This document shows, piece by piece, positions 1 through 7,804 of a stretch of 64,000 bases of DNA. The translations under genes and the position numbers were made by a program. Origin of the DNA: Janthinobacterium aquaticum (GTDB lineage: Bacteria > Pseudomonadota > Gammaproteobacteria > Burkholderiales > Burkholderiaceae_D); the NCBI RefSeq assembly GCF_009208565.1, contig NZ_WFLK01000004.1, positions 372,001 through 436,000 of the forward strand, in the 5' to 3' direction. Position 1 is the first letter of the stretch. Each line of letters begins with the position of its first letter. Below the pieces are notes generated by a model. It searched no databases, was not told the origin of the DNA, and worked only from the letters and a program-made list of their open reading frames with translations.

Positions 1-1475
1 GCCGCAAAGGTCGAGGTAATGCTGGGCGCCGCCGTGCGGTGCAGCCAGGCGGTCGGGCGGCCCTTGGCGTCAAGCGACGCTTCGATGCGTTCCACCGAGA
101 CTGTATGCAGGTAGTCGTGCTGCAGGTCGTCGTCGCGGGTCCAGGTCAGCTTGACCGGCGCGCCGTCCATGGCTTTCGACAGCAGCGCCGCTTCCACTGC
201 AAAGTCGGGCTTGGACTTGCGGCCGAAACCGCCGCCCAGCAGCGTCACATGCACCGTCACGTCGTCAAAGCCGAGCCCCAGCGCCTTGGCCACGTTGCTG
301 CGCGTGGCCTGCGGCGCTTGCACGCAGGCCCATACTTCGGCCTTGCCATTGGCAACGCGCACGGTTGCGGCCGGCGGCTCCATGGTGGCGTGCGCCAGAT
401 GCGGCAGATAGTATTCGGCGCTGAGCTTGCGCGCCGCAGGTGCTGCGGCCAGCACCTGCACCGTCTTGCCCTGGTCGCGCGCCGGCTTGGCCGGCTTGCG
501 TACCGAAGCTTCAAGCGTCTTGCGGTAGGCTTTGGAATCGTAGGTGCCGTTCGGGCCAGCTTCCCATTCCAGCACCAGCGCTTCGCGGCCCTTGATGGCG
601 GCCCAGGTATTTTTTGCAATCACGGCCACGCCGCCCAGCGGATTGAACATCGCCGGCGGCGGGCTGCCAGCCAGTTCCACGATGCGCAGCACGCCCGGCA
701 CTTTCAGGGCAGCCGTCTTGTCGACGCTTTTGAGCTTACCGCCAAACACGGGCGGACGCGCAATCACGGCGTAATGCATGCCATCGAGGCGCGTATCGAT
801 GCCGAAATGCGTGTTGCCAGTCACGATATCGTGCAGGTCGACGCCGCGCTTGTTGTCCTTGCCGATATAGCGCAGCTGTTCGGGTTGCTTCAGCACGATG
901 CTGCTGCGTTGCGGCACCGGCAGCTTGGCCGCCACTTCGGCCAGCTCGCCGAACGACAGGCTGCGTCCGCTGGCTGCATGCAGCACGGCGTGGTTGTCGG
1001 CCTTCACGTCGCCAACCGGCACATTCCAGCGCGCCGCCGCCGCCGTTTCCAGCATCAGCCGTGCAGTAGCGCCCACGTGGCGCATGGCGCGGAAAAAGTG
1101 GCGCATGCTGCGCGAACCGTCGGTATCCTGGCTGCCGTAGCGCGCCTCGTCGGCCGGCGCCTGCTGCACTGCCACCTGCGCCCAGTCGGCGCCCAGTTCA
1201 TCGGCCACCACCATCGGCAGGCTGGTGCGGATGCCCTGGCCCATTTCCGAGCGGTGCATCATGATGGTGACCACGCCAGTCGGGGCAATCGACAGGAACA
1301 CCAGCGGGTTGTCGATCACGCCGCCGGCCATGCCGTCGCCGCCGTATTTTTTCTCTTCGGCCGCCATCACCAGGCCGCTCGGGCCGGCAATCAGGCTCAA
1401 GCCGGCAATCGCGCCGGCCGCTTTCAGCCAGTGGCGCCGCGCCGGCGAGGCAGGCAGGTTTTCCATGATGGTCAT
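1..1475 (-). CDS. Molybdopterin-binding large subunit of an isoquinoline 1-oxidoreductase/aldehyde dehydrogenase-type hydroxylase (partial, C-terminus outside window)
   Basis: Large catalytic subunit of a molybdenum hydroxylase of the IorB type, expected to bind molybdopterin cytosine dinucleotide and oxidise an aldehyde or N-heterocycle in the periplasm. Translation of the minus strand from 1475 stays open to the window edge (about 491 codons). A twin-arginine-like N-terminus is visible (RRHWLK at about residues 13-18, then a hydrophobic stretch), fitting Tat export of a folded cofactor protein. The glycine-rich motif LLGGGFGRKSK near residue 414 is typical of the family. The start overlaps the stop of the small-subunit gene as ATGA (1472-1475), so the two are translationally coupled. 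The substrate cannot be inferred. Confidence 0.85.
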   Translation of the reverse strand, partial: MTIMENLPASPARRHWLKAAGAIAGLSLIAGPSGLVMAAEEKKYGGDGMAGGVIDNPLVFLSIAPTGVVTIMMHRSEMGQGIRTSLPMVVADELGADWAQVAVQQAPADEARYGSQDTDGSRSMRHFFRAMRHVGATARLMLETAAAARWNVPVGDVKADNHAVLHAASGRSLSFGELAEVAAKLPVPQRSSIVLKQPEQLRYIGKDNKRGVDLHDIVTGNTHFGIDTRLDGMHYAVIARPPVFGGKLKSVDKTAALKVPGVLRIVELAGSPPPAMFNPLGGVAVIAKNTWAAIKGREALVLEWEAGPNGTYDSKAYRKTLEASVRKPAKPARDQGKTVQVLAAAPAARKLSAEYYLPHLAHATMEPPAATVRVANGKAEVWACVQAPQATRSNVAKALGLGFDDVTVHVTLLGGGFGRKSKPDFAVEAALLSKAMDGAPVKLTWTRDDDLQHDYLHTVSVERIEASLDAKGRPTAWLHRTAAPSITSTFA

Positions 1476-1948
1476 TTGGCCGCTCCTTTGGCGCTGACAA
1501 CGCCGGCTGCCTGCTTGATGGCCGCATGGATGCGGGTATAGGTGCCGCAGCGGCAGATATTGCCGCTCATCGCTTCGCGGATCTGCTGGTCGCTCGGTTT
1601 GGGCGTTTCGCGCAGCAGCGCGGTGGCTGACATGATCTGCCCGGACTGGCAGTAGCCGCATTGCGGCACGCCATGTTCTTGCCAGGCTTGCTGCAGGGCC
1701 TGGCCGATCTGGTCCTGGCCGACTGCTTCGATGGTGGTGATTTGCTTGCCGGCAGCAGCGGAAATTGGCGTAACGCATGAGCGGATCGCCACGCCGTCCA
1801 GGTGCACGGTGCAGGCGCCGCATAGCGCCATGCCGCAGCCGAATTTGGTGCCGGTCATGCCCAGTTCGTCGCGCAGCGTCCACAACAGCGGTGTGTCTTC
1901 GGGCAAATCAACCGTATGCTGTTTGCCGTTGATGGTGAGGGATGTCAT
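1472..1948 (-). CDS. [2Fe-2S] small subunit of molybdenum hydroxylase (IorA/CoxS-type)
   Basis: Iron-sulfur electron-transfer subunit, 158 aa, partner of the molybdopterin subunit encoded just downstream. The plant-type ferredoxin cluster cysteines are C38, C43, C46 and C58 (CGMALCGAC). The second cluster, in the helical domain, uses C97, C100, C132 and C134 (CGYC, CRC). I chose the ATG at 1948 because GAGGA lies just upstream; a longer open frame to 1990 adds a low-complexity N-terminus not found in the family. It has no Tat signal of its own, so it would be exported piggy-back with the large subunit. The alkA gene ends about 150 bp upstream, and a hairpin lies in between. Confidence 0.93.
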   Translation of the reverse strand: MTSLTINGKQHTVDLPEDTPLLWTLRDELGMTGTKFGCGMALCGACTVHLDGVAIRSCVTPISAAAGKQITTIEAVGQDQIGQALQQAWQEHGVPQCGYCQSGQIMSATALLRETPKPSDQQIREAMSGNICRCGTYTRIHAAIKQAAGVVSAKGAAK

Positions 1949-2050
1949 TATTTTTTCCTCGGAAGGGGGAATGGGGAGCGGGAAGGCCATCCGTCTTTGG
2001 GATTAGCTCTTCAGTAGGGGATGGTAGCGCTGCTGCGGGGAAAAGGGTGT

Positions 2051-2094
2051 GGCAATATCTGGATTTCAGTATTCCAGAAAGTGGAAGTATTGCC
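2051..2094 (-). terminator. Two-stem inverted repeat after the alkA stop
   Basis: GGCAATA at 2051-2057 pairs with TATTGCC at 2088-2094, and TCTGGA pairs with TCCAGA inside that arm. On the minus strand the structure starts right after the alkA stop and is followed by ACACCCTTTT, so it may partly terminate or stabilise the xdhC-alkA message before the iorAB-like pair. Confidence 0.5.
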
Positions 2095-2982
2095 TTAGTT
2101 CTGCAGGCTGGCCCAGAGGTGGGCGCAAGCCATGGTGCGTTGTGGCGCATAGCGGCGCAGCCACTGCTCGGTGCGCGCCATATCGGGTTTGCTGTCTTCG
2201 CCCAGCAGCTTTTGCAGCGCAGCGCGGATCGCCACGTCGCCATGCAGCGAACAGTCGGCATAGCCATAGCCGCGCAGCAGCGCATAGTTGACCGTCCACG
2301 GGCCGATGCCCTTGACCGCCAGCAACGCTTGTGAAATGCCAGCCACGTCGCCGCCGGCAGGCAGTGCCAGCACCAGCGAACCATCGGTCACCAGCGCGGC
2401 CAGGCGCAGCACGGTCTCGGCCTTGGCGCGTGAGAATTTGCGGCTGGTCAGTTCTTCCGGGTTCAGCTGCGCCGCCTGCTGCGCCTCGGGGTAGCACCAC
2501 AGGCCGCTGCTGTGCCGGCGTCCGGCCTGTTCGATAAAGGTACGGCGCAGTGCAATCGCAAAGGCCAGGTTGATCTGCTGGCCGATAATGGCCCAGGTCA
2601 GCGCCTCGAATGGCGTGGCCGACTGCACGATGCGCAGGCCAGGGTTGGCCGCCACCAGCGGCGCCATCAGTGCATCGTTTGCCACCAGCTGGGCAAACGG
2701 CTGCGGGTCGATCCGCAGGCCCAGCATATTGCGCACGGCAGCGTGCAGGGCCGCTGCCATGCCGGGGGCGGGCGCGCCGTCGATGTCGGCAGTACAGCTT
2801 GCCTGTTGCGGCCCGAAGGCGATCTCGAACGCCACGCACAGGCCGTCGTGCATGATGCCTTTGCGCAGCCGGTCGGCACTCACTTGCTCGGCCACGCCTT
2901 GCTGGTCGCGGCCATGGAAGGCCAGCACATCGCCCCGCCGGTAGCCGGGCGGCAGCGCCACATTCCATTGCAGCGCCGTCAT
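2095..2982 (-). CDS. alkA: DNA-3-methyladenine glycosylase II family protein
   Basis: AlkA-like base-excision repair glycosylase that removes alkylated purines, 295 aa. The helix-hairpin-helix element LLAVKGIGPWT is at residues 221-231, preceded by AIIGQQIN (131-138), a hallmark of the HhH-GPD superfamily. The catalytic aspartate is D249 in LHGDVAI, aligning with the Asp of E. coli AlkA. There is no Ada methyltransferase domain. The start codon overlaps the xdhC stop as ATGA (2979-2982), so it is probably translated by coupling to xdhC. A repair enzyme inside a molybdenum-hydroxylase cluster is unexpected; an alkylation-inducible promoter is not visible. Confidence 0.9.
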   Translation of the reverse strand: MTALQWNVALPPGYRRGDVLAFHGRDQQGVAEQVSADRLRKGIMHDGLCVAFEIAFGPQQASCTADIDGAPAPGMAAALHAAVRNMLGLRIDPQPFAQLVANDALMAPLVAANPGLRIVQSATPFEALTWAIIGQQINLAFAIALRRTFIEQAGRRHSSGLWCYPEAQQAAQLNPEELTSRKFSRAKAETVLRLAALVTDGSLVLALPAGGDVAGISQALLAVKGIGPWTVNYALLRGYGYADCSLHGDVAIRAALQKLLGEDSKPDMARTEQWLRRYAPQRTMACAHLWASLQN

Positions 2983-3968
2983 GCTGCCTGGTTCAGTGCG
3001 TCGGCGTGCTGGATCTGCAGGGCATCGGGCACGCCATTTTTGACGGCCGTCATTTCGGCCAGGATGGAAATGGCAATTTCAGCCGGCGTCTTGCTGCCGA
3101 TATACAGGCCGACCGGACCATGCAGGCGCGACAGCTGCTCGGCGCTGACATCGAACTGCAGCAGCCGTTCGCGCCGTTTGGCGTTGTTGACGCGCGAGCC
3201 GATGGCGCCGACATAAAACGCCGGCGACTTCAACGCTTCCATCAGCGCCAGGTCATCGAGTTTCGGGTCGTGCGTGAGGGCCAGCACAGCGCTGCGGCTA
3301 TCGAGTTGCAAGTCGAGCACCAGGTCGTCGGGCATGGCGTGCAGCAGCTGCACGCCGGGCACATTCCAGCCGCCGCGGTATTCTTCGCGCGGATCGCACA
3401 CGATCACATGGTAGTCCATGGCAATGGCAATCTGCGCCACAAAACGCGACAGCTGGCTGGCGCCGATAATGAGCAATCGCCAGCGCGGGCCATGCTGGGT
3501 CACCAGGCTATCGGCATCGAGCTGCAGCACCGCATTCGGTACGGCCGTTTGCAGACTGACGGCGCCGGTACGCAGGTCGAGGCGGCGTTCGACCAGCTGA
3601 TGGTCTGCCAGGCGCGCCAGCAGTTCGGCCACGCCGCTGGCTGCATGCAGCGGCTCGATCGCCAGTTCGATGGTGCCGCCGCAGGGCAGGCCGAAACGGT
3701 GCGCTTCGTCGGCGCTGATGCCGTAGCTGACGATTTCGGGCAACTGGCGCACGATGCCATGCTGGCGCACATGTTCGATCAGGTCGTCCTCGATGCAGCC
3801 GCCCGAGACCGAACCGACTACCGTACCGTCGTCGCAGATGGCCAGCGTGGCGCCGACCGGACGCGGGCTTGAACCCCAGGTCTTGACCACGGTGACGAGC
3901 TGGCAGCGGTGGCCGTCGGCGATCCAGCCGGCGCTGGTTTTGAGTACTTCGAGGTCGAGGCTGTCCAT
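2979..3968 (-). CDS. xdhC: XdhC/CoxI-family molybdenum cofactor insertion protein
   Basis: 329-aa XdhC/CoxI protein. Family members bind molybdenum cofactor and help its sulfuration and insertion into xanthine-dehydrogenase-type enzymes. The N-terminal XdhC domain carries the motif GSSPRPVGA and the cysteine-containing SVSGGCIEDD. The C-terminal half is a Rossmann-like domain (LLIIGASQLSRFVAQIA, then VCDPREEY). The start at 3968 is preferred over an upstream ATG at 4007, because an AT-rich element (4010-4020, resembling a -10 box on both strands) would lie too close to the longer start. Its location upstream of the iorAB-like genes suggests it matures that enzyme. Confidence 0.9.
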   Translation of the reverse strand: MDSLDLEVLKTSAGWIADGHRCQLVTVVKTWGSSPRPVGATLAICDDGTVVGSVSGGCIEDDLIEHVRQHGIVRQLPEIVSYGISADEAHRFGLPCGGTIELAIEPLHAASGVAELLARLADHQLVERRLDLRTGAVSLQTAVPNAVLQLDADSLVTQHGPRWRLLIIGASQLSRFVAQIAIAMDYHVIVCDPREEYRGGWNVPGVQLLHAMPDDLVLDLQLDSRSAVLALTHDPKLDDLALMEALKSPAFYVGAIGSRVNNAKRRERLLQFDVSAEQLSRLHGPVGLYIGSKTPAEIAISILAEMTAVKNGVPDALQIQHADALNQAA

Positions 3969-4048
3969 GTACGCTTGAAAGATAGGCCGCGCTATGGCGG
4001 CAGACATTGGACTATACTATGTTATCCCCATCGCCTGCGGAGACACAC

Positions 4049-4201
4049 ATGATCGATCAAAACAAGACTCAGGAAGAAGGCATCCCGAAGTTCGGCAAGC
4101 TGCTCGTCGCATTGTTTCTGTCAGTGATATTTTGCGGCGTGCTGACGTGGACCATGGGGACTTACTTCCCGGATTTTCCCAATATCAGCAAGTGGAGGTA
4201 G
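4049..4201 (+). CDS. Small single-span membrane protein, unknown function
   Basis: 50-aa protein divergent from xdhC. GGAG lies six bases before the ATG, a convincing ribosome-binding site. The N-terminus is polar (IDQNKTQEEG). One hydrophobic segment follows at about residues 15-35 (LLVALFLSVIFCGVLTWTMG), then a short tail ending in SKWR. The predicted topology is one membrane helix. I do not recognise a family. Its stop codon sits directly in front of a two-hairpin repeat (4199-4306). Confidence 0.65.
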   Translation: MIDQNKTQEEGIPKFGKLLVALFLSVIFCGVLTWTMGTYFPDFPNISKWR

Positions 4202-4306
4202 GTCGGAGTAGGTCGGATTAGGCCCTTCGGGCCGTAATCCGACAACATTGTTGGCGTCAGTGGTGTTGTCGGATTACGCGGGGCTTTGCCCGCTAATCCG
4301 ACCTAC
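4199..4306. repeat. Two-hairpin REP/BIME-like intergenic repeat, copy 1
   Basis: Two stem-loops end to end: GTAGGTCGGATTAG pairs with the complement of GTAATCCGAC across GGCCCTTCGGGCC, and GTTGTCGGATTACG pairs with CTAATCCGACCTAC across GGGGCTTTGCCC. The spacer contains ATTGTTGGCGTCAGTGGT. A short partial duplicate (GTAGGTCGGA) precedes it at 4199-4208. It lies between convergent genes. Related copies are at 25417, 49942 and 54608. Confidence 0.9.
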
Positions 4307-4345
4307 GGCATCAGGGATAGCCCCGGGTTTGATGCAAGCAAGCAT

Positions 4346-5446
4346 TCAGGGCTTGAGCGGCTTTTTGCCAGCCTGCTTGGCCTTGACATCCGCCACGGCG
4401 CGGTTGATCGCTGCCACGCGCGCGGTCACGCCCGGGTGCAACGCGGTGTAGCCGTTGGTCACGGTTGCTGGCGTCTGCGATGAAAAACGCTGCCAGAAGC
4501 TCGCCGCATTGTTGATGTTATAGCCGGCGCGTGCCAGCAGGTAGATGGCCAGCGTGTCGGCCTGCACGTCGAGATCCTGCGGCATGGCCTTGATGCCGGC
4601 CGCGCCGGTCAGCATGCCCGTGTCCGGTTGTACCGCGCCCAGGCTGTCGATCACGCTGCCGGCGCTGCCACCGGTGCGCTGGCTGCGCGCATGGTCGAGA
4701 ATGTTGTGCGCCATCTCGCGTGCTATTACAAAGGCAATGCCTTCATCGTTCTGTGCCGCCTGCAGCATGCCGCGCGTGAGCATAATGCGGCTGCCGTCGG
4801 AATAGGCGTTGATATTGTCGGCATTGCCGATCGCCACGCGAAACGCGCAGGCGCGCGTGACGGGGATATTCAGGTCCTGCTGATTGCCCTGGCGATCGAT
4901 CTTCATGCTGATATTGGCGCTTTTCGCTGCCAGCGGGCCGACGATGGCGCCAAACGGGGCTTCGGCGCGCGGGCCGGACGGCAATGGCCGGCCTTCGGCT
5001 GCCAGCAGCGCATCACCCTTGCGCAGGCCGACGCGCGCCGCGCCACTGCCCGGCAGCACATTGGACACCTGCATCTGCTCGCCATAGCCCAGTGCTGCCT
5101 GCGCAGCGTCGGCATAGATGCTAGGGTACGAGTATTTGTTCTGCGCCGTAAAACCAAGCAGGTTGCGCGCATAGCTCTTGCACAGGTCGGCGTTGTTGAT
5201 CAGCAGCGGTGCCGACACGTTCGACAGGCGATCCTGCAGCGCCACCATGCGCACCAGTTCTTCCTGCGCCGCCTTTTGCTGCGCCGTGTAGGCAGGTGCG
5301 CCATCGGGCGGCGGCACGATATTGAACGGACCGCTGACGCTGCCGGTCGGGGTGGTACAGGCGCTCAGCATGGCTACGCCAGCGAGCAAGAGGGGCATGG
5401 CCAGCTGGCGCAGCGGGGCTGAGGTCAATTGGCGGGTACCTGTCAT
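4346..5446 (-). CDS. M48-family peptidase-like lipoprotein with PDZ insert and substituted zinc ligands
   Basis: 366-aa predicted lipoprotein (lipobox LSAC, C30). A PDZ-like segment lies at about residues 125-160 (VLPGSGAARVGLRKGDALL), then an M48 fold. In M48 peptidases the metal site is HExxH plus a downstream Glu. Here the helix reads REMAH (R243, E244, H247), so the first histidine is arginine (codon CGC at 4718-4720), and the third-ligand position is Q295 (VQADTLAIYLLARAGY). Each change is one base from the canonical codon. It is therefore probably non-proteolytic, perhaps a periplasmic scaffold or chaperone. The start at 5446 is backed by AAGGAAG upstream. Its stop faces repeat copy 1. 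Confidence 0.85.
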   Translation of the reverse strand: MTGTRQLTSAPLRQLAMPLLLAGVAMLSACTTPTGSVSGPFNIVPPPDGAPAYTAQQKAAQEELVRMVALQDRLSNVSAPLLINNADLCKSYARNLLGFTAQNKYSYPSIYADAAQAALGYGEQMQVSNVLPGSGAARVGLRKGDALLAAEGRPLPSGPRAEAPFGAIVGPLAAKSANISMKIDRQGNQQDLNIPVTRACAFRVAIGNADNINAYSDGSRIMLTRGMLQAAQNDEGIAFVIAREMAHNILDHARSQRTGGSAGSVIDSLGAVQPDTGMLTGAAGIKAMPQDLDVQADTLAIYLLARAGYNINNAASFWQRFSSQTPATVTNGYTALHPGVTARVAAINRAVADVKAKQAGKKPLKP

Positions 5447-5465
5447 AGTGTCTTCCTTGAATGCT

Positions 5466-5915
5466 TTAGTTTTTACCGGTGCTGCCGAAGCCTCCCGTGC
5501 CGCGTTCGCTGTCGCCAAACTCCTCGACAACCTTGAAGCCTACCTGCAGCACCGGCACGATAATCAATTGCGCCAAGCGCTCCATCGGGTTGAGCGTAAA
5601 TGCGCTCGCGCCCCGGTTCCAGGTCGAGACCATCAGCTGGCCCTGGTAATCGGAGTCGATCAAGCCTACCAGATTCCCCAGTACGATGCCGTTCTTGTGG
5701 CCCATGCCGCTGCGTGGCAGGATCATGGCGGCGTAGCCGGGATCGGCGAGATGGATCGCCAGGCCGGTCGGGATCAGCACGGTCTGGCCCGCTTCGATGG
5801 TCAGCGGCGCATCGATGCAGGCACGCAGGTCGAGGCCGGCGCTGCCGGGGGTTGCATAGGCCGGCAGCTGGTCTTGCATGCGCGGGTCGATAATTTTGAT
5901 GTCGATGGTTTTCAT
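5466..5915 (-). CDS. dut: dUTP diphosphatase
   Basis: 149-aa homotrimeric dUTPase that hydrolyses dUTP to dUMP and pyrophosphate, keeping uracil out of DNA. Conserved motifs: [19 protein letters not shown] (nucleotide binding), [12 protein letters not shown] with the catalytic Asp, and the C-terminal glycine-rich [10 protein letters not shown] that closes over the active site. The length is typical. The ATG at 5915 gives the family N-terminus MKTIDIKI. It follows coaBC by about 30 bp, a classic proteobacterial pairing. Confidence 0.97.
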   Translation of the reverse strand: MKTIDIKIIDPRMQDQLPAYATPGSAGLDLRACIDAPLTIEAGQTVLIPTGLAIHLADPGYAAMILPRSGMGHKNGIVLGNLVGLIDSDYQGQLMVSTWNRGASAFTLNPMERLAQLIIVPVLQVGFKVVEEFGDSERGTGGFGSTGKN

Positions 5916-5944
5916 TGATGCTGTTTCTGTCAGGCGGATAAAAA

Positions 5945-7165
5945 TTATTTCAGGAGCGAGAGCTTGCTGACGCGCTTGGAAATTTCCGAAATCAGCTGGC
6001 GCGCCAGTTCCAGTTTCGATGCACGCGGCAGCACGGTGTGGCCGTCTTCGTCGAACAGGATAATGGTGTTGTCGTCCTGGCCAAAGGTGTTCTGGCCGAT
6101 ATTGCCGACCAATAGCGGAATGCCTTTTTTCTCGCGCTTGGAAGAGCCGAATTCCACCAGGTTTTCCGATTCGGCCGCAAAGCCCACGCAATACGGGTAG
6201 CCGCGCAGGTTGGTGCGCGCCGCCACGGTGGCGAGAATGTCGGGGTTCTGGGCAAATTTCAGTTCAGGTACCGAGCCGTCGGCCTGCTTTTTCATTTTCT
6301 GTTCGCTGGCGTTGAGCACGCGCCAGTCGGCCACGGCGGCCACCGCGACGAAGACGTGCTGGCCGTCGATCTGCGACAGCACCGCATCATGCATCTGCTG
6401 CGCGCTTTGCACGTCGATGCGGCGCACGCCGAATGGCGCTTCGAGGGCTGTCGGTCCGGAAATGAGCAGCACCTCGGCGCCCGCTTCGCGCGCCGCGCGC
6501 GCCACCGCATAGCCCATCTTGCCGGACGACAGATTGGTAATGCCGCGTACCGGATCGATCGCTTCAAAGGTCGGGCCGGCCGTGACCAGCACGCGCTTGC
6601 CGGCCAGGACCTTGGGCTGGAACGAGGCCACCAGTTCGGCCAGCAATTGCTCCGGTTCAAGCATGCGACCTAGGCCCACTTCACCGCAGGCCTGCTCGCC
6701 GGCGGCCGGGCCGAAAAAGTGCACGCCGTCCTCGCGCAGCTGCTGTACATTGCGTTGCGTGGCCGGGTTTTGCCACATTTCCACGTTCATGGCCGGCGCC
6801 ACCAGCAGCGGCACCTGGCTTGGGCGGGCCAGGCACAGGGTCGAGAGCAGGTCGTCGCAGGCGCCGTGGGCGAGTTTGCGCAGGAAGTCGGCCGAACACG
6901 GTGCCACCAGAATGGCGTCGGCGCCGCGCGTGAGGTCGATATGGGCCATATTGTTGGCGATGCGCGCATCCCACTGGCTGGTATGCACGGGATGGCCCGA
7001 CAGCGCCTGCATGGTGACCGCCGTAATGAAGTGGCTGGCCGCATCCGTCATTACCACCTGCGCCGAGGCGCCGGCTTTGGTCAGCGACCGGCACAGTTCG
7101 GCCGCCTTGTAGCAGGCCACGCCGCCGGAGAGTCCGAGGACGATTTTTTTGCCGGACAATTCCAT
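5945..7165 (-). CDS. coaBC: Bifunctional phosphopantothenoylcysteine decarboxylase / phosphopantothenate-cysteine ligase
   Basis: 406-aa coenzyme A biosynthesis enzyme. CoaB joins cysteine to 4'-phosphopantothenate and CoaC decarboxylates the product to 4'-phosphopantetheine. The N-terminal flavoprotein CoaC domain shows [11 protein letters not shown], the catalytic-His region [23 protein letters not shown] and the active-site cysteine in GEQACGEVG. The C-terminal CoaB domain shows [29 protein letters not shown] precedes the ATG at 7165. It lies between lspA and dut on the same strand. Confidence 0.97.
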   Translation of the reverse strand: MELSGKKIVLGLSGGVACYKAAELCRSLTKAGASAQVVMTDAASHFITAVTMQALSGHPVHTSQWDARIANNMAHIDLTRGADAILVAPCSADFLRKLAHGACDDLLSTLCLARPSQVPLLVAPAMNVEMWQNPATQRNVQQLREDGVHFFGPAAGEQACGEVGLGRMLEPEQLLAELVASFQPKVLAGKRVLVTAGPTFEAIDPVRGITNLSSGKMGYAVARAAREAGAEVLLISGPTALEAPFGVRRIDVQSAQQMHDAVLSQIDGQHVFVAVAAVADWRVLNASEQKMKKQADGSVPELKFAQNPDILATVAARTNLRGYPYCVGFAAESENLVEFGSSKREKKGIPLLVGNIGQNTFGQDDNTIILFDEDGHTVLPRASKLELARQLISEISKRVSKLSLLK

Positions 7166-7201
7166 GCTGTTCTCCGCTTGTAGTTCGCTTATTTCGTTGG
7201 C

Positions 7202-7717
7202 TTACTTCTTGTTGACACGGCGCAGTTCATCGATGATGAACAGCGCTGCGCCGATGCAGATGGCGGTGTCGGCGATATTGAAAGCCGGGAAATGGCCCCA
7301 GCTTTTCCAGTGGAAGTCGAGGAAGTCGACCACATGGCCGTACACCAGGCGGTCGATGGCGTTACCGAGCGCGCCGCCCAGGATCAGTGCCAGCGCCCAG
7401 CAGAACATGCGCTGGCCCGCGTGTTTTTTCAGCAGGTAGAGAATGAAGCCGGCGGCGCCAAGCGCAATGGCGGTAAAGAAGTAGCGCTGCCAGCCGCCCT
7501 GGTCGGACAGGAAACTGAACGCTGCGCCCTTGTTAAAGGCCAGCACCAGGTTGAAGAACGAGGTAATGGCCAGCTCCTCTGCATAACGGAAGGTGCGCAG
7601 GACGGTGATCTTGGTAATCTGGTCAAACAGGATCACGATGGCGGCAATACCCAGCCATGGAATCAGGGAAGACGACGAGGACGACGATTTCGACACTACA
7701 CGGTTTTTAGTGGCCAT
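7202..7717 (-). CDS. lspA: Lipoprotein signal peptidase (signal peptidase II)
   Basis: 171-aa inner-membrane aspartyl protease that removes the signal peptide of diacylglyceryl-modified prolipoproteins. Four hydrophobic segments are visible. The two catalytic aspartates lie in GNAIDRL and HVVDFLDF, and the NKGAAFSF motif is present. The N-terminus is Ser-rich (SKSSSSSSS), an unremarkable extension. It follows ileS by about 90 bp, separated by a strong hairpin (7739-7766). Lipoproteins in this window (the M48-like protein, FlgH) would be substrates. Confidence 0.97.
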   Translation of the reverse strand: MATKNRVVSKSSSSSSSLIPWLGIAAIVILFDQITKITVLRTFRYAEELAITSFFNLVLAFNKGAAFSFLSDQGGWQRYFFTAIALGAAGFILYLLKKHAGQRMFCWALALILGGALGNAIDRLVYGHVVDFLDFHWKSWGHFPAFNIADTAICIGAALFIIDELRRVNKK

Positions 7718-7732
7718 GGTTTTCCAGGGAAA

Positions 7733-7766
7733 GATAAACCGCCGCCAGCGGGAGCGCTGGCGGCGG
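7733..7766 (-). terminator. Perfect 12-bp stem-loop between ileS and lspA
   Basis: CCGCCGCCAGCG at 7739-7750 pairs perfectly with 7755-7766 around a 4-nt loop. On the minus strand the stem is followed by TTTATCTTT. It resembles an intrinsic terminator with an imperfect U-run, so it probably attenuates read-through from ileS into lspA rather than blocking it. Confidence 0.6.
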
Positions 7767-7804
7767 GCAGAATGCAGGCATGTTACTGCCTGCGGGGCGA
7801 CAGT

